Positions 44,805-54,234 are shown, counted from the first letter of the stretch. The stretch is DNA of 64,000 nucleotides from an uncultured Aliiroseovarius sp. (GCF_947492455.1 NZ_CANLNB010000001.1:434001-498000), one strand, 5' to 3'. The notes: a model not told the origin generated them from the sequence alone. Program-made: numbers and translations.

Positions 44805-45620
44805 ATGAATGGCCTTGAGTTCATGAAATGGCATGGGGCGGGCAATGACTTCGTGATGATTGATTCACGGGGGCGCGATGCTGTGGTGACTCGCGAATTG
44901 GCGGCTGGGTTGGGCGATCGCAATCGCGGCGTTGGCTTTGATCAGCTGGCTGAGATTCGCAGCTCGGACGTGGCGGATATTGATCTGGATTTCTGGAATT
45001 CGGATGGCAGCCGGGCCGGGGCCTGTGGAAACGCGACCCGCTGCGTGGCGCGCTATATGATGGACCAGACCGGCAAGGATGCTTTGACCATTCGCACCTC
45101 GCGCGGTGTACTGGAAGCACGCGCTGACGGAGATCTGGTGGCTGTGAATATGGGACAGCCTCAGCTGACATGGGAAGAGGTGCCTCTTTCGCAGGATGTG
45201 GACCTGCAGCACCTGCCGCTGGACGGCGATCCCGTCGCCGTTGGCATGGGCAATCCGCATTGCGTGTTCTTTGTGGACGATGCCGAGGCGGTCGATGTCG
45301 CCGGGATCGGACCGGGCTTTGAAACTGACCCGCTGTTTCCCGAAGCCACCAATGTTGAATTCGCCGAAATCCGGTCGCGGAACGAGATTCGCATGCGCGT
45401 CTGGGAGCGTGGCACGGGGATCACTCTGGCCTGCGGCTCGGGCGCTTGCGCGACCGCCGTTGCCGCCCATCAGCGCGGTCTGACCGGCAAGCGCGTGCGG
45501 ATGGAGCTGGATGGCGGCTGGCTGACGCTGGATTGGCGCGACGATGGCGTTTGGATGACTGGCCCCACCGCTTTTGTTTATAGCGGCCAGCTGACGCAAG
45601 CCTTCCTGAAGGGTCTGTAA
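44805..45620 (+). CDS. dapF: Diaminopimelate epimerase
   Basis: DapF turns LL- into meso-diaminopimelate for lysine and peptidoglycan. Both catalytic Cys residues are present, in [14 protein letters not shown] and [15 protein letters not shown], together with [13 protein letters not shown] at the start and [11 protein letters not shown]. The start at 44805 ([11 protein letters not shown]) gives 271 residues, the normal length; 44784 and 44823 are alternatives, and none has a strong ribosome site. The stop is one base before the mtaB ATG, so both are cotranslated. Confidence 0.96.
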   Translation: MNGLEFMKWHGAGNDFVMIDSRGRDAVVTRELAAGLGDRNRGVGFDQLAEIRSSDVADIDLDFWNSDGSRAGACGNATRCVARYMMDQTGKDALTIRTSRGVLEARADGDLVAVNMGQPQLTWEEVPLSQDVDLQHLPLDGDPVAVGMGNPHCVFFVDDAEAVDVAGIGPGFETDPLFPEATNVEFAEIRSRNEIRMRVWERGTGITLACGSGACATAVAAHQRGLTGKRVRMELDGGWLTLDWRDDGVWMTGPTAFVYSGQLTQAFLKGL

Positions 45621-45621
45621 A

Positions 45622-46884
45622 ATGGGCGCGAAACCCCCAATTTTCGCGACGCTTGGCTGTCGCTTGAATGCCTATGAGACCGAGGCGATGAAACGTCTGG
45701 CCGATGAGGCAGGCGTTGAAGGCGCCGTGGTGGTGAACACCTGCGCCGTGACGGCTGAGGCCGTGCGCAAGGCCCGTCAGGAAATCCGCAAGCTGCGGCG
45801 CGAAAACCCGGACGCCAAGGTGATCGTCACCGGCTGCGCGGCGCAAACAGAACCCGAGACCTTCGCCAACATGGACGAGGTCGACGCAGTTATCGGCAAT
45901 CACGAAAAGATGTCACCCGAGACCTGGGCGGGCCTTGCCCCCGACCTGATTGGCAAAACCGAGCGCGTGCAGGTCAACGACATCATGTCCGTGACCGAAA
46001 CCGCCAGCCACTTGATTGATGGGTTCGGCACGCGATCCCGCGCCTATGTGCAGGTTCAGAACGGCTGCGATCACCGCTGCACGTTCTGCATTATTCCTTA
46101 TGGCCGCGGAAATTCCCGGTCGGTGCCTGCGGGCGTCGTGGTCGATCAGATCAAGCGCCTTGTGGATCGTGGCTTTAACGAGGTCGTCTTGACCGGCGTG
46201 GACCTGACCAGCTGGGGTGCCGACCTGCCCGGAGAGCCACGCTTGGGCGATCTGGTCATGCGCATCCTGCGACTGGTGCCGGACCTGCCGCGCCTGCGCA
46301 TCAGCTCTATCGATTCGATTGAGGCGGATGAGAACCTGATGCTGGCGATTGCGTCCGAGCCGCGCCTGATGCCGCATCTGCACCTCAGCCTTCAGCATGG
46401 GGACGACCTGATTCTGAAGCGGATGAAGCGTCGGCATCTGCGCGACGATGCGATTGCCTTCTGTGAAGAGGCGCGCAAGCTGCGCCCCGGCATCACATTT
46501 GGCGCCGACATCATCGCGGGCTTCCCGACCGAAACTGACGCGCATTTTGAAAACAGCGTGAAGTTGGTCGAGGACTGCGATCTGACATGGCTGCACGTCT
46601 TCCCGTACTCGAAACGCGAAGGCACGCCTGCCGCGAAAATCCCCAATACCGTGGATGGGAACGTGATCAAGGCGCGTGCGGCGCGTCTGCGGGCGGCGGG
46701 GGATGCTCAGGTTCAGCGGCATTTGCAGGCGCAAGTCGGGCAGGAACATCAGATCCTGATGGAGAACCCCACGATGGGCCGCACCGCCCATTTTGCCGAG
46801 GTGATCTTCACCACGCCAAAGGAAGAGGGCGCGCTGATCACCGCCACGCCCACGCGGATTGTAGACAAACAGCTGGTTGTCTGA
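45622..46884 (+). CDS. mtaB: tRNA t6A methylthiotransferase MtaB
   Basis: MtaB converts t6A37 of tRNA to ms2t6A. It has an N-terminal UPF0004 domain (TLGCRLNAYETEAMKRLADE, then VVNTCAVT and VTGCAAQ with the Cys ligands of the auxiliary cluster). The radical SAM domain has the cluster motif in NGCDHRCTFCIIPYGRGNSR, followed by DLTSWG and HLHLSLQHGDD, and the C terminus is a TRAM domain. The 420 residues are complete and end in RIVDKQLVV. The last 35 bp of the gene (46850-46884) occur again at 47847-47881, after the FkbM gene. Confidence 0.96.
   Translation: MGAKPPIFATLGCRLNAYETEAMKRLADEAGVEGAVVVNTCAVTAEAVRKARQEIRKLRRENPDAKVIVTGCAAQTEPETFANMDEVDAVIGNHEKMSPETWAGLAPDLIGKTERVQVNDIMSVTETASHLIDGFGTRSRAYVQVQNGCDHRCTFCIIPYGRGNSRSVPAGVVVDQIKRLVDRGFNEVVLTGVDLTSWGADLPGEPRLGDLVMRILRLVPDLPRLRISSIDSIEADENLMLAIASEPRLMPHLHLSLQHGDDLILKRMKRRHLRDDAIAFCEEARKLRPGITFGADIIAGFPTETDAHFENSVKLVEDCDLTWLHVFPYSKREGTPAAKIPNTVDGNVIKARAARLRAAGDAQVQRHLQAQVGQEHQILMENPTMGRTAHFAEVIFTTPKEEGALITATPTRIVDKQLVV
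46850..46884 (+). repeat. Direct repeat, left copy (3' end of mtaB)
   Basis: This 35-bp stretch, beginning CCACGCGGATTGTAGACAAA and ending at the mtaB stop, is repeated at 47847-47881 with one difference (G46875 versus A47872). The two copies bracket the FkbM insertion. Confidence 0.9.
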
Positions 46885-46920
46885 CGGTCCGCCAAATTGG
46901 ACTACGTGCCTTTGCTCAGA

Positions 46921-47709
46921 TCATTCAGGATCAAACACGTAGTCGTGTGCCCCGAGTTTCATTGACTGCTTGTAGCCATATTTTGCAAGGAATTTTGAGC
47001 CAGATTCGTATTCACCCTTGTGCGCGCGCAGTTCGATCCAGATTTTGGGCCGCGCTTCCTCAAGAGTTTTCACTGCGCCAGAGAGAACTTGGACATGCAT
47101 GCCTTCAACATCCATTTTCAGGAAGTCCACTTTGCCGTCTGATTGCTCTTTGATCACGGAATCCAGTTTGCGCATGGGAACTTCACCACGCGGATCCTCG
47201 CGGAATGTCGTGCCCCCGGTGTTGTTCTGGCCGAAATGTGAGATCGACCCGGTGCCTTCCATGCTGCCCAAAAGGCAGTTCACAATTCTTGCGTTGTTCA
47301 GCTTATTGAATTCTAGATTGGTGCGCAGGGTTTGCGATGCAGTTTGCTGAGGCTCGATCGAAACTAAAAGGGAAGGCCCAAAAAATAGACCAAAATAAAC
47401 GCTGTGATTTCCTATGTTTGCGCCGACATCATAGATAATACTGCCCTTTTTTATGTCCGTGGAATCGCGCAAATGGTCAAGCAGGCGACTTTCATAGAAC
47501 TTTCCCTTTCGGATAATTTCTTTTTGAATGTAATCCCGTTGGGCCAAAGGAAGGCTCATCCGAACGTGGCGATCCATGTGCAGAAACTCGTAAATGTGAC
47601 CGTCCTCAAGTTGTGCGATCCGCTGCAAATGTAGCATCGCCTCGAGAATCTGGGACATACGATTGGTGTTTTCCATGATTACACCAAGTTTTTCATCTAG
47701 TTCGTTCAT
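46921..47709 (-). CDS. FkbM-family methyltransferase
   Basis: This 262-residue protein has an N-terminal helical or coiled-coil part (about 1-60) and a Rossmann-type SAM-binding domain: IIYDVGANIGNHSVYFG (motif I), SIEPQQTASQTL, VDFLKMDVEGMHVQVLSGA and KIWIELRAH. FkbM enzymes O-methylate sugars or polyketides, often in surface-polysaccharide loci. The gene is on the opposite strand to its neighbours and clearly AT-richer. It sits alone between two copies of the mtaB 3' end, so it was probably acquired. Its substrate is unknown. Confidence 0.88.
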   Translation of the reverse strand: MNELDEKLGVIMENTNRMSQILEAMLHLQRIAQLEDGHIYEFLHMDRHVRMSLPLAQRDYIQKEIIRKGKFYESRLLDHLRDSTDIKKGSIIYDVGANIGNHSVYFGLFFGPSLLVSIEPQQTASQTLRTNLEFNKLNNARIVNCLLGSMEGTGSISHFGQNNTGGTTFREDPRGEVPMRKLDSVIKEQSDGKVDFLKMDVEGMHVQVLSGAVKTLEEARPKIWIELRAHKGEYESGSKFLAKYGYKQSMKLGAHDYVFDPE

Positions 47710-47845
47710 TATTCACCTAAGCTGTTTGCTTTACGCCCCGAACAACAAGGAGTGGGCGGTTAGATGAGCTATAGCCTGTGTGACTGACAATGAGAACAAC
47801 CATAGACGACAGTGAGCATCGCAAGGCACTCACCACAACACAGAT

Positions 47846-47881
47846 ACCACGCGGATTGTAGACAAACAGCTAGTTGTCTGA
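47846..47881 (+). pseudogene. Displaced copy of the mtaB 3' end (right repeat)
   Basis: Read in frame this fragment gives TTRIVDKQLVV and a stop, against PTRIVDKQLVV at the end of intact mtaB. The only base change within the 35-bp repeat, CTG to CTA, is synonymous. It therefore descends from the end of an mtaB gene and was kept while the FkbM-bearing segment came to lie between the two copies. The PaiB-like gene starts 33 nt further on. Confidence 0.85.
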
Positions 47882-47914
47882 TCACCTGTCCTCAGCACCG
47901 CCAGAGGACCCGCC

Positions 47915-48523
47915 ATGCACCCGAACCCTGTTTTTCGTCGCAGTCAGCGCGAGCAGAACATCGCTTTCGCCCAGACCCGCGCCTTTGGCACGCTCTGCGT
48001 GGCGAGCGCCGCGCCGCTTCTGTCCCATATCCCGTTTCTGTTGTCCGATGACGGCACACTGGCCGAGTTCCATCTGGTCCGCTCGAACCCTATCGCGCGG
48101 GTGGGCGAGATGAAGGCCGTGATCGCGGTGACCGGGCCCGACGGCTATGTCTCGCCCGATTGGTACGGGGCTGACCAGCAAGTGCCCACATGGAACTATG
48201 TCGCCGTGCATCTACGCGGGCGCTTGGTGCCGCTGGAACACGACGCTCTGCATGACATTCTGGTCCGCCAATCCGCCGAGTATGAAGCGCGGATCGACGG
48301 CAAAGCCCCGTGGACCTTCGACAAGATGACGCCTGAGGTGGTGACCAAGATGGAACGGATGATCGTCCCCATGCGGCTTGAGGTCGAGACCATCGACGGC
48401 ACGTGGAAACTGGGCCAGAACAAGGACGATCCAGTGCGCGAAGCGGCGGCCGCGCAGATGCATACGGGCTTTGGGCAAGAGCTTGCCGAAATCGCCAAGC
48501 TGATGGGTGATCCCCCCGCGTAA
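47915..48523 (+). CDS. PaiB-like FMN-binding protein
   Basis: This 202-residue protein of the PaiB/FMN-binding split-barrel family has the pattern MHPNPVFRRSQREQNIAF, then GTLCVASAAPLLSHIPFLLS, FHLVRSNPIAR and the family signature WYGADQQVPTWNYVAVHLRG. In Bacillus PaiB acts as a negative regulator of sporulation and protease genes; in proteobacteria the function is not clear. It begins 33 nt after the second mtaB tail, suggesting that mtaB and this gene were direct neighbours before the insertion. It is followed by a small gene and a GST in the same direction. Confidence 0.88.
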   Translation: MHPNPVFRRSQREQNIAFAQTRAFGTLCVASAAPLLSHIPFLLSDDGTLAEFHLVRSNPIARVGEMKAVIAVTGPDGYVSPDWYGADQQVPTWNYVAVHLRGRLVPLEHDALHDILVRQSAEYEARIDGKAPWTFDKMTPEVVTKMERMIVPMRLEVETIDGTWKLGQNKDDPVREAAAAQMHTGFGQELAEIAKLMGDPPA

Positions 48524-48572
48524 GTGGACATAAGCCCCCAGCCCACCTACATTTCTATATAAGGAGGATCCT

Positions 48573-48863
48573 ATGGCCTTACCGCTTGCCCCAATTGCCG
48601 CCGTCGCGCTGCGCTATGGCGCTGTCGCCCTGACCACCTATGCCATCGCCCGTTCGGTCGAACGTGGGCGGCGGGATCAGCGTCATGAAGATGCCTTGGA
48701 CGAGATGCCCGAGGGGCTGACTGCGCGGCGCGAGAAAACGGAAGACAGCGAGCAAGTGAACGCCACCGCGCGGATGCGCCGGGTGATCCGTCTGGGGGAA
48801 AACGGACCGGGGGTCGAGATTGACGCCGTCGGCCTGACCCGCATTCGCTTTCGAAAGGTATAG
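48573..48863 (+). CDS. Small conserved-looking protein, function unknown
   Basis: This 96-residue protein has an N-terminal hydrophobic helix (LAPIAAVALRYGAVALTTYA) followed by a charged segment and a short C-terminal beta-rich end (RMRRVIRLGENGPGVEIDAV, then TRIRFRKV). AAGGAGG lies 6-7 nt before the ATG, a strong ribosome site, and the gene sits 3 nt before the GST gene, which supports it being real. No domain is recognised. Confidence 0.75.
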   Translation: MALPLAPIAAVALRYGAVALTTYAIARSVERGRRDQRHEDALDEMPEGLTARREKTEDSEQVNATARMRRVIRLGENGPGVEIDAVGLTRIRFRKV

Positions 48864-48866
48864 GCT

Positions 48867-49469
48867 ATGCAACTGATCTCGTCCGTGACGTCCCCGTTTG
48901 CGCGCAAGGTTCGTGTGCTGTTGCAAGAAACCGGTCAGGCGGATGACGTGGAAGAGATCATGGCCGCCACCCTACCCACCGCCCCCGACCCCACGGTGAC
49001 GGCGGCGAATCCGCTGTCGAAAATCCCGGCTTTGATCCGGCCCGACACCCCGACGCTCTATGACAGCCGGGTGATCACCCGCTTTCTGGATGCCCGCAGC
49101 GGCGGGAAACTCTATCCCGAGCACCAAATCTGGGACGTCCTGACGCTCGAGGCGACGGCGGACGCGATGATGGATGCCGCCGTTCTGATGACCTACGAGT
49201 TGCGCCTGCGCCCCGAACCGATGCGGTTCGAGGACTGGATCGAAGGCCAGTGGGGCAAGATCGAAGGTGCGCTGGATGCGCTGAACACCCGCTGGATGAG
49301 CCACCTGTCCGGCCCGCTGGACATGGGCCAAATCGCGGTCGGCTGCGCGCTGGGCTATCTGGACTTCCGCCACGACGCCCGCGGCTGGCGTAAGGGCCGA
49401 GATGCGCTGGACGACTGGTTCGCCGTGTTCTGTGAGCGCGACAGCATGAAGGCGACGAAGCCGGTGTAA
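48867..49469 (+). CDS. Glutathione S-transferase family protein
   Basis: This 200-residue protein has an N-terminal thioredoxin-like domain (MQLISSVTSPFARKVRVLLQ, then NPLSKIPALIRPDTPTLYDS with the cis-Pro and the Ser of the glutathione site) and an all-helical C-terminal domain (LEATADAMMDAAVLMTYELR, and GCALGYLDFRHD near the end). It is a soluble GST of the kind common in proteobacteria; substrate unknown. It starts 3 nt after the small upstream gene. Confidence 0.9.
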   Translation: MQLISSVTSPFARKVRVLLQETGQADDVEEIMAATLPTAPDPTVTAANPLSKIPALIRPDTPTLYDSRVITRFLDARSGGKLYPEHQIWDVLTLEATADAMMDAAVLMTYELRLRPEPMRFEDWIEGQWGKIEGALDALNTRWMSHLSGPLDMGQIAVGCALGYLDFRHDARGWRKGRDALDDWFAVFCERDSMKATKPV

Positions 49470-49921
49470 CGGGTGGTGCAGAGGGTCACGCCTGACCCTG
49501 CGTGGGCGTTTCGCTGCGGCGTAGCTATATGCGGCGTCGCGTTTCTTGAAATTTTGCATCTGTGCGTGGCCTCGCAATACGCCCTCCCGGGGGGAGGGTC
49601 GGGCGTGGCCCGTGCGGTGCACGTGCCGGATTTATCCCCAAACGACTCACGCGCCAAATCGTCGCGTGCGGTTTGACTTAAGTCATGGGCGTGGGACTAG
49701 GTTTGGGTAAAATTATCCCTGACATTCTAGATGTTCGCGCCAACAGTGCAGTTGCAGCATGTTTTCAGGGTACCATATCCTTGAAAACCGACACCTGCGC
49801 CCTAATGACTTCTGGACTGAGCGCGTTTCCTTAGCTAAACAGCCGCGAAACGGACCGCTTGCAAAGGCGGTCTTCAGTCGTGTCGGTTGCCATAATGCAA
49901 CCTAGCTAGGGAGATGCGCTC
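49470..49921. other. petABC upstream region with hairpins
   Basis: This 452-nt gap holds, in order, a 7-bp hairpin just after the GST (49482-49499), a GC hairpin near 49581-49604 (CCCTCCC/GGGAGGG), an FNR-like box (49673-49686) and a folded leader. In the leader ACCGACAC (49787-49794) pairs with GTGTCGGT (49880-49887) around an inner hairpin (49853-49872), and a 10-bp palindrome CCTAGCTAGG (49901-49910) runs into the petA ribosome site. No coding frame with good support is seen. Confidence 0.5.
49673..49686 (+). promoter_or_regulatory. FNR/FixK-like box upstream of petA
   Basis: TTGACTTAAGTCAT contains a perfect 12-bp palindrome (TGACTTAAGTCA) and has the TTGAC-N4-GTCAT spacing of FNR/FixK-family operators. 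It lies 236 nt before the petA start. Regulator and effect are inference. Confidence 0.4.
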
Positions 49922-50488
49922 GTGTCACACGCCGACGACCACGAAGGAACCCGCCGGGATTTCCTTTACTATGCGACCGGTGGCGCCGCAGCCGTAACGG
50001 CTGGTGCTGCTGTTTGGCCGCTCGTCAATCAAATGAACCCCTCTGCCGATGTTCGGGCGCTCAGCTCGATCCGCGTGGATGTTGCTGACGTTGCCGTCGG
50101 CAGCCAGATCACCGTGAAATGGCTGGGCAAGCCGGTGTTCATTCGCCGCCGTACTGCAGAAGAAATCGAACAGGCCCGCGCGGACAACACCGCAAACGAC
50201 CTGATCGACGCGTTTGCGCGTAACGACAACCGCGATGCGGCCCTGTCGGCAGACGACCAAAACCGTGCGATGGACGAAGCTGGCGAATGGCTGGTGATGA
50301 TGGGTGTGTGTACCCACCTTGGCTGTGTGCCTCTGGGCGACGGCGCTGGCGAGTACAATGGCTGGTACTGCCCGTGCCACGGGTCGCACTACGACACCTC
50401 GGGCCGTATCCGCAAAGGTCCGGCACCTGAGAATCTGCCGGTTCCGCCTGCAGAATTCGTCGACGAAACGACGATCAAGCTGGGCTAA
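49922..50488 (+). CDS. petA: Rieske iron-sulfur subunit of the cytochrome bc1 complex
   Basis: This 188-residue subunit carries electrons from ubiquinol to cytochrome c1. It has a twin-Arg type N terminus ([20 protein letters not shown]) that doubles as the membrane anchor, and the cluster ligands in [10 protein letters not shown] and [12 protein letters not shown]. It starts at GTG with AGGGAG upstream. It is the first gene of petA-petB-petC, 11 nt before petB. Confidence 0.98.
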   Translation: MSHADDHEGTRRDFLYYATGGAAAVTAGAAVWPLVNQMNPSADVRALSSIRVDVADVAVGSQITVKWLGKPVFIRRRTAEEIEQARADNTANDLIDAFARNDNRDAALSADDQNRAMDEAGEWLVMMGVCTHLGCVPLGDGAGEYNGWYCPCHGSHYDTSGRIRKGPAPENLPVPPAEFVDETTIKLG

Positions 50489-50499
50489 GGGAGGCTTAC

Positions 50500-51813
50500 A
50501 TGTCTGGAATTCCTCACGATCACTACGAGCCCAAGTCGGGCTTTGAAAAGTGGCTGCACGAACGTCTGCCCGTTGTAGGTCTGGCCTATGACACGCTGAT
50601 GATCCCCACCCCGAAAAACCTGAACTGGTGGTGGATCTGGGGCATCGTTCTGGCGTTCTGCCTGGTGCTGCAAATCGTTACCGGCATCATCCTGGTGATG
50701 CACTACACCCCGCATGTTGATCTGGCCTTTGCGTCGGTTGAACACATCATGCGCAACGTGAACGGCGGTCACATGATCCGCTATATCCACATGAACGGCG
50801 CGTCGCTGTTCTTCGTGGCTGTTTACATCCACATCTTCCGCGGCCTGTTCTACGGTTCGTACAAGGCGCCCCGCGAAATCACATGGATTGTAGGTATGCT
50901 CATCTACCTGATGATGATGGGCACCGCGTTCATGGGTTACGTTCTGCCTTGGGGTCAGATGTCCTTCTGGGGTGCGACGGTTATCACCGGCCTGTTTGGC
51001 GCCATCCCCTTCATCGGCGAGCCGATCCAGACCCTGCTTCTGGGTGGTCCTGCCGTGGACAACGCCACGCTGAACCGCTTCTTCTCGCTGCACTACCTGC
51101 TGCCCTTCGTGATCGCCGCGCTTGTCGCCGTTCACATCTGGGCCTTCCACACCACGGGCAACAACAACCCGACCGGTGTTGAGGTTCGCCGCGGTTCGAA
51201 AGAAGAAGCCAAGAAAGACACCCTGCCGTTCTGGCCCTACTTCGTGATCAAAGATCTGGTCGGCCTGGGCATGGTTCTGATCATCTTCTTTGCCGTTGTT
51301 GGCTTCATGCCCAACTATCTGGGTCACCCCGACAACTACATCGAGGCAAACGCTCTGGCGACGCCGGCACACATCGTTCCCGAATGGTACTTCCTGCCGT
51401 TCTACGCGATCCTGCGTGCCTTCACCGCTGATGTTTGGGCTGTACAGTTCGTCAGCTTCATCACCGGTGGCATCGTTGACGCGAAGTTCTTCGGCGTGCT
51501 GGCCATGTTCGGCGCCATCATCGTGATGGCTCTGGCACCGTGGCTGGACACCTCGTCGGTACGTTCGGGTCAGTATCGCCCGGCCTTCAAATGGTGGTAC
51601 CGCCTGCTGCTGATCGACTTCGTCGTTCTGATGTGGGTTGGCGCTCGTGACACGAACTTCCCGCATGACTGGATTTCGCTGATCGGGTCGACCTACTGGT
51701 TCGCCTACTTCCTGGTAATCCTGCCGCTGCTGGGTCTGTTTGAAAAACCGACCACGCCTCCGGCAACGATCGAGGAAGACTTCAACGCCCACTATCCCGG
51801 CGCAGCCGAGTGA
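50500..51813 (+). CDS. petB: Cytochrome b of the bc1 complex
   Basis: This 437-residue integral membrane subunit has eight helices and two heme b groups. The heme and quinone motifs are visible: [37 protein letters not shown], and [15 protein letters not shown] (the PEWY motif of the Qo site). His ligands occur in the HMNGASLFF and [18 protein letters not shown] regions. AGGGAGG precedes the ATG. It is cotranscribed with petA and petC. Confidence 0.98.
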   Translation: MSGIPHDHYEPKSGFEKWLHERLPVVGLAYDTLMIPTPKNLNWWWIWGIVLAFCLVLQIVTGIILVMHYTPHVDLAFASVEHIMRNVNGGHMIRYIHMNGASLFFVAVYIHIFRGLFYGSYKAPREITWIVGMLIYLMMMGTAFMGYVLPWGQMSFWGATVITGLFGAIPFIGEPIQTLLLGGPAVDNATLNRFFSLHYLLPFVIAALVAVHIWAFHTTGNNNPTGVEVRRGSKEEAKKDTLPFWPYFVIKDLVGLGMVLIIFFAVVGFMPNYLGHPDNYIEANALATPAHIVPEWYFLPFYAILRAFTADVWAVQFVSFITGGIVDAKFFGVLAMFGAIIVMALAPWLDTSSVRSGQYRPAFKWWYRLLLIDFVVLMWVGARDTNFPHDWISLIGSTYWFAYFLVILPLLGLFEKPTTPPATIEEDFNAHYPGAAE

Positions 51814-51827
51814 GAGGATTGAGAACA

Positions 51828-52625
51828 ATGATCAAACAACTCACAGCATCCGCTATCGTCGCTTTGGGTCTCGCCACTGGCGCGGCTCAGGCCGCTGGCG
51901 CAGGCGGCGAAGTCCATGACACGGCCTTCTCGTTCGAGGGTCCGTTCGGCAAGTACGACAAAGAACAGCTGCGTCGCGGCCTGAAAGTGTACACCGAGGT
52001 CTGTGCGGCCTGTCACGGTCTGCGCTATGTCCCGCTGCGTACCCTGTCGGACAAAGGTGGCCCCGAGTACACCGAGGACGAAGTACGCGCCTACGCCGCT
52101 GAAAACTTCACCATCTACGATCCGGAACTGGATGACGACCGCGCCCGCGTGCCGGCTGACTTCTTCCCGACCGTTGAAGGCGAAGGCATGGGTCCCGACC
52201 TGTCGCTGATGGCCAAAGCCCGCGCTGGCTTCCACGGCCCGGCCGGCACCGGCATCAACCAGCTGGTCAAAGGCATGGGTGGCGCTGAATACATCGCCTC
52301 GTTCCTGACGGCCTTCAACGGTAAAGAGCAGGAAGTCGCTGGTCAGTACCTGAACGGCAACGACGTGTTCCCGGGTGGCTGGACCTCGATGCCTCCGCAG
52401 CTGGAAGATGGCACCGTCGAATTCGACGATGGCCACAACAACTCGGCCCATCACCTGGCCGAAGACGTTGCAGCCTTCCTGATGTGGACCGCCGAGCCCA
52501 AGATGATGGCCCGTAAACAGACCGGCTTTGTTGCTGTTCTGATGCTGGTCCTGCTGACCTCGCTTCTGTACCTGACCAACAAGAAGCTTTGGGCTCCGCA
52601 CAAGGGCAAAAAATTCGACGCATAA
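51828..52625 (+). CDS. petC: Cytochrome c1 of the bc1 complex
   Basis: This 265-residue periplasmic heme protein has a C-terminal anchor. The start at 51828 ([15 protein letters not shown]) gives a clean signal peptide cut after AQA and has GAGAGGA upstream; an earlier start at 51810 is possible. Heme c is attached at [13 protein letters not shown]. The C-terminal helix ([17 protein letters not shown]) is followed by [16 protein letters not shown] second, diverged copy of this tail and its terminator lies at 55548-55667. Confidence 0.97.
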   Translation: MIKQLTASAIVALGLATGAAQAAGAGGEVHDTAFSFEGPFGKYDKEQLRRGLKVYTEVCAACHGLRYVPLRTLSDKGGPEYTEDEVRAYAAENFTIYDPELDDDRARVPADFFPTVEGEGMGPDLSLMAKARAGFHGPAGTGINQLVKGMGGAEYIASFLTAFNGKEQEVAGQYLNGNDVFPGGWTSMPPQLEDGTVEFDDGHNNSAHHLAEDVAAFLMWTAEPKMMARKQTGFVAVLMLVLLTSLLYLTNKKLWAPHKGKKFDA

Positions 52626-52648
52626 GCGTTAGATTTGATGGAATAGAG

Positions 52649-52670
52649 AAGGGCGCCTTGGGGCGCCCTT
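52649..52670 (+). terminator. petABC terminator
   Basis: AAGGGCGCC pairs with GGCGCCCTT (9 bp) around TTGG and is followed by TTT, 23 nt after the petC stop. Confidence 0.85.
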
Positions 52671-52682
52671 TTTGCTTTTGAT

Positions 52683-52771
52683 GGCTCACTTCGTGAGCCT
52701 GAGGGGCGCTGCCCCTATGACCCAAGCCTGCGGCTTGGTTCCCCCCCGAGGTATTTACGGCAAGAGGAAGA
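52683..52771 (+). repeat. Intergenic hairpin repeat, copy 2
   Basis: Three hairpins (GGCTCAC-TTC-GTGAGCC, AGGGGC-GCT-GCCCCT, CCAAGCC-TGC-GGCTTGG) precede the core AGGTATTT, four variable bases and CAAGAGGAAG at 52749-52770. The core matches copies at 6763 and 62230 with small changes. Confidence 0.65.
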
Positions 52772-52896
52772 GCTGTTCGTTTGTGCGACGTGCCGTCCAT
52801 CGCAATCCACAAACAGAAGGTCGTTTCTTCCCAAGCCCTTGGGTGCGTGGTTGGGCAATCTGCCTGTAGGCAATTGGACCATGACAGGGGCACGAT

Positions 52897-54198
52897 ATGG
52901 CAGACGCAAAACCGATCATCGGATTTCTTAATCCGCAGCCTTATATGCAGGATGCGATTACAGATATGCGCAGCCGGTTGGACGTGCGCATTCTGTCGCC
53001 GGAAACGTGGGACGAGGGTGAGATCAAGTCGCTAGCTGACCAATGTACCAGCGAGGGCGTTCAGGCCGTTGCCGGATTTGCGCAGAAAGACGCGTTCCAC
53101 CATATCCTGATCAACGAGCGTCTGGGCAATCCGACGATCTCGCGCCGGGCGTTTTTGTACTGCATGAACAAATACCTGATGCGCACGCTGGAAACCGATC
53201 CGTTCTGGTTTGCGCCGATTGATCCGCTGGCGGAGAGCGATGACGAGATCATCGCCAAGATCGCGGAATGGCCGTTCATGTTGAAAAACACCTCGTTGTC
53301 GCTGGGGCGCGGGATTTTCAAGATCAAGACGCCGGACGATCTGCGCGCCGTTCTGGCGGATTATCGCGCGGACACCGACCTGCAGGATTTGATTTCCTTT
53401 CAGAACGAGCATTTCTCGGAAGGCATCCCTGTGAATCAGATGCCTGAAGTTGTGCCGCCCTTCCTGGCCGAACATCTGGTCGATATGAATACGGCCATCG
53501 AGTATTGTTACGAGGGCTATATCACCGCCGAAGGTGAGGTGGTGCATTATGCCCTGACCGAAGAGGTCTATTTCGCCAACCATCAGGCGCTGGGATACCT
53601 GACCCCGCCGCTGTCTTTGTCATCTGAGCAGACTGCCGAAATCGAGGCCTGGGTGAATGACTACATGGGCAAGATGTCGGATTTGGGCTATCGCAACCAG
53701 TTCTTCAATCTGGAATTCTGGATCATGCCCGACGGCACCATTGCCCTGACTGAAATTAACCCGCGCGCGGCCCATAGCTATCATTATAACTATCTGTATT
53801 CGTTCGGGTCGTCGCTGTTCGAAGATAACCTGACGCTGGTGGCAGATGGGGGCAAGCTGCCCGATACGCCGTGGCGCAAGTGGCGCGATGGAGAGGATTT
53901 CAAATACACCCTGATCGTGCTGATCACCGCAACCCAGACCGGCCCGGTCGAGGATATTCTGGACTATGACTATGTGGCGCATCTGGAGCAGAACGAGGGC
54001 ATCCTGATCCGTCATACTCGCCAGCGTGACGACATCTTGACCGAGGGCGATATGACCGCGGCAGGCGTGATGTTGCAGCAGCTCTGGGTCTCGGGCGACA
54101 CGGCGCAGGAACTGATCGCGAAAGAACGCGAGATCCGAGCCAAGATCTATCGCCAGCCGCAAGACGGGTGTGAGTATCCTGATTACTGGACCGAGTAA
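52897..54198 (+). CDS. ATP-grasp-like protein, function unknown
   Basis: This 433-residue cytosolic protein (MADAKPIIGFLNPQPYMQDA at the start) has features of ATP-grasp ligases. WPFMLKNTSLSLGRGIFKIK contains an ATP-binding Lys followed by a small-residue loop. FNLEFWIMPDGTIALTEINP matches the typical metal-binding Glu...Glu-x-Asn motif of these enzymes, with RAAHSYHYNYLYSFG after it. Such enzymes join a carboxylate to an amine or thiol. Neither a substrate nor a partner gene is visible. AGGGGC precedes the ATG, and a terminator follows, so it is a single-gene unit in the accessory stretch after petC. Confidence 0.75.
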   Translation: MADAKPIIGFLNPQPYMQDAITDMRSRLDVRILSPETWDEGEIKSLADQCTSEGVQAVAGFAQKDAFHHILINERLGNPTISRRAFLYCMNKYLMRTLETDPFWFAPIDPLAESDDEIIAKIAEWPFMLKNTSLSLGRGIFKIKTPDDLRAVLADYRADTDLQDLISFQNEHFSEGIPVNQMPEVVPPFLAEHLVDMNTAIEYCYEGYITAEGEVVHYALTEEVYFANHQALGYLTPPLSLSSEQTAEIEAWVNDYMGKMSDLGYRNQFFNLEFWIMPDGTIALTEINPRAAHSYHYNYLYSFGSSLFEDNLTLVADGGKLPDTPWRKWRDGEDFKYTLIVLITATQTGPVEDILDYDYVAHLEQNEGILIRHTRQRDDILTEGDMTAAGVMLQQLWVSGDTAQELIAKEREIRAKIYRQPQDGCEYPDYWTE

Positions 54199-54234
54199 TC
54201 CCGGCGTAGGGATTAGGGGTTTGACGGGAGAAAG

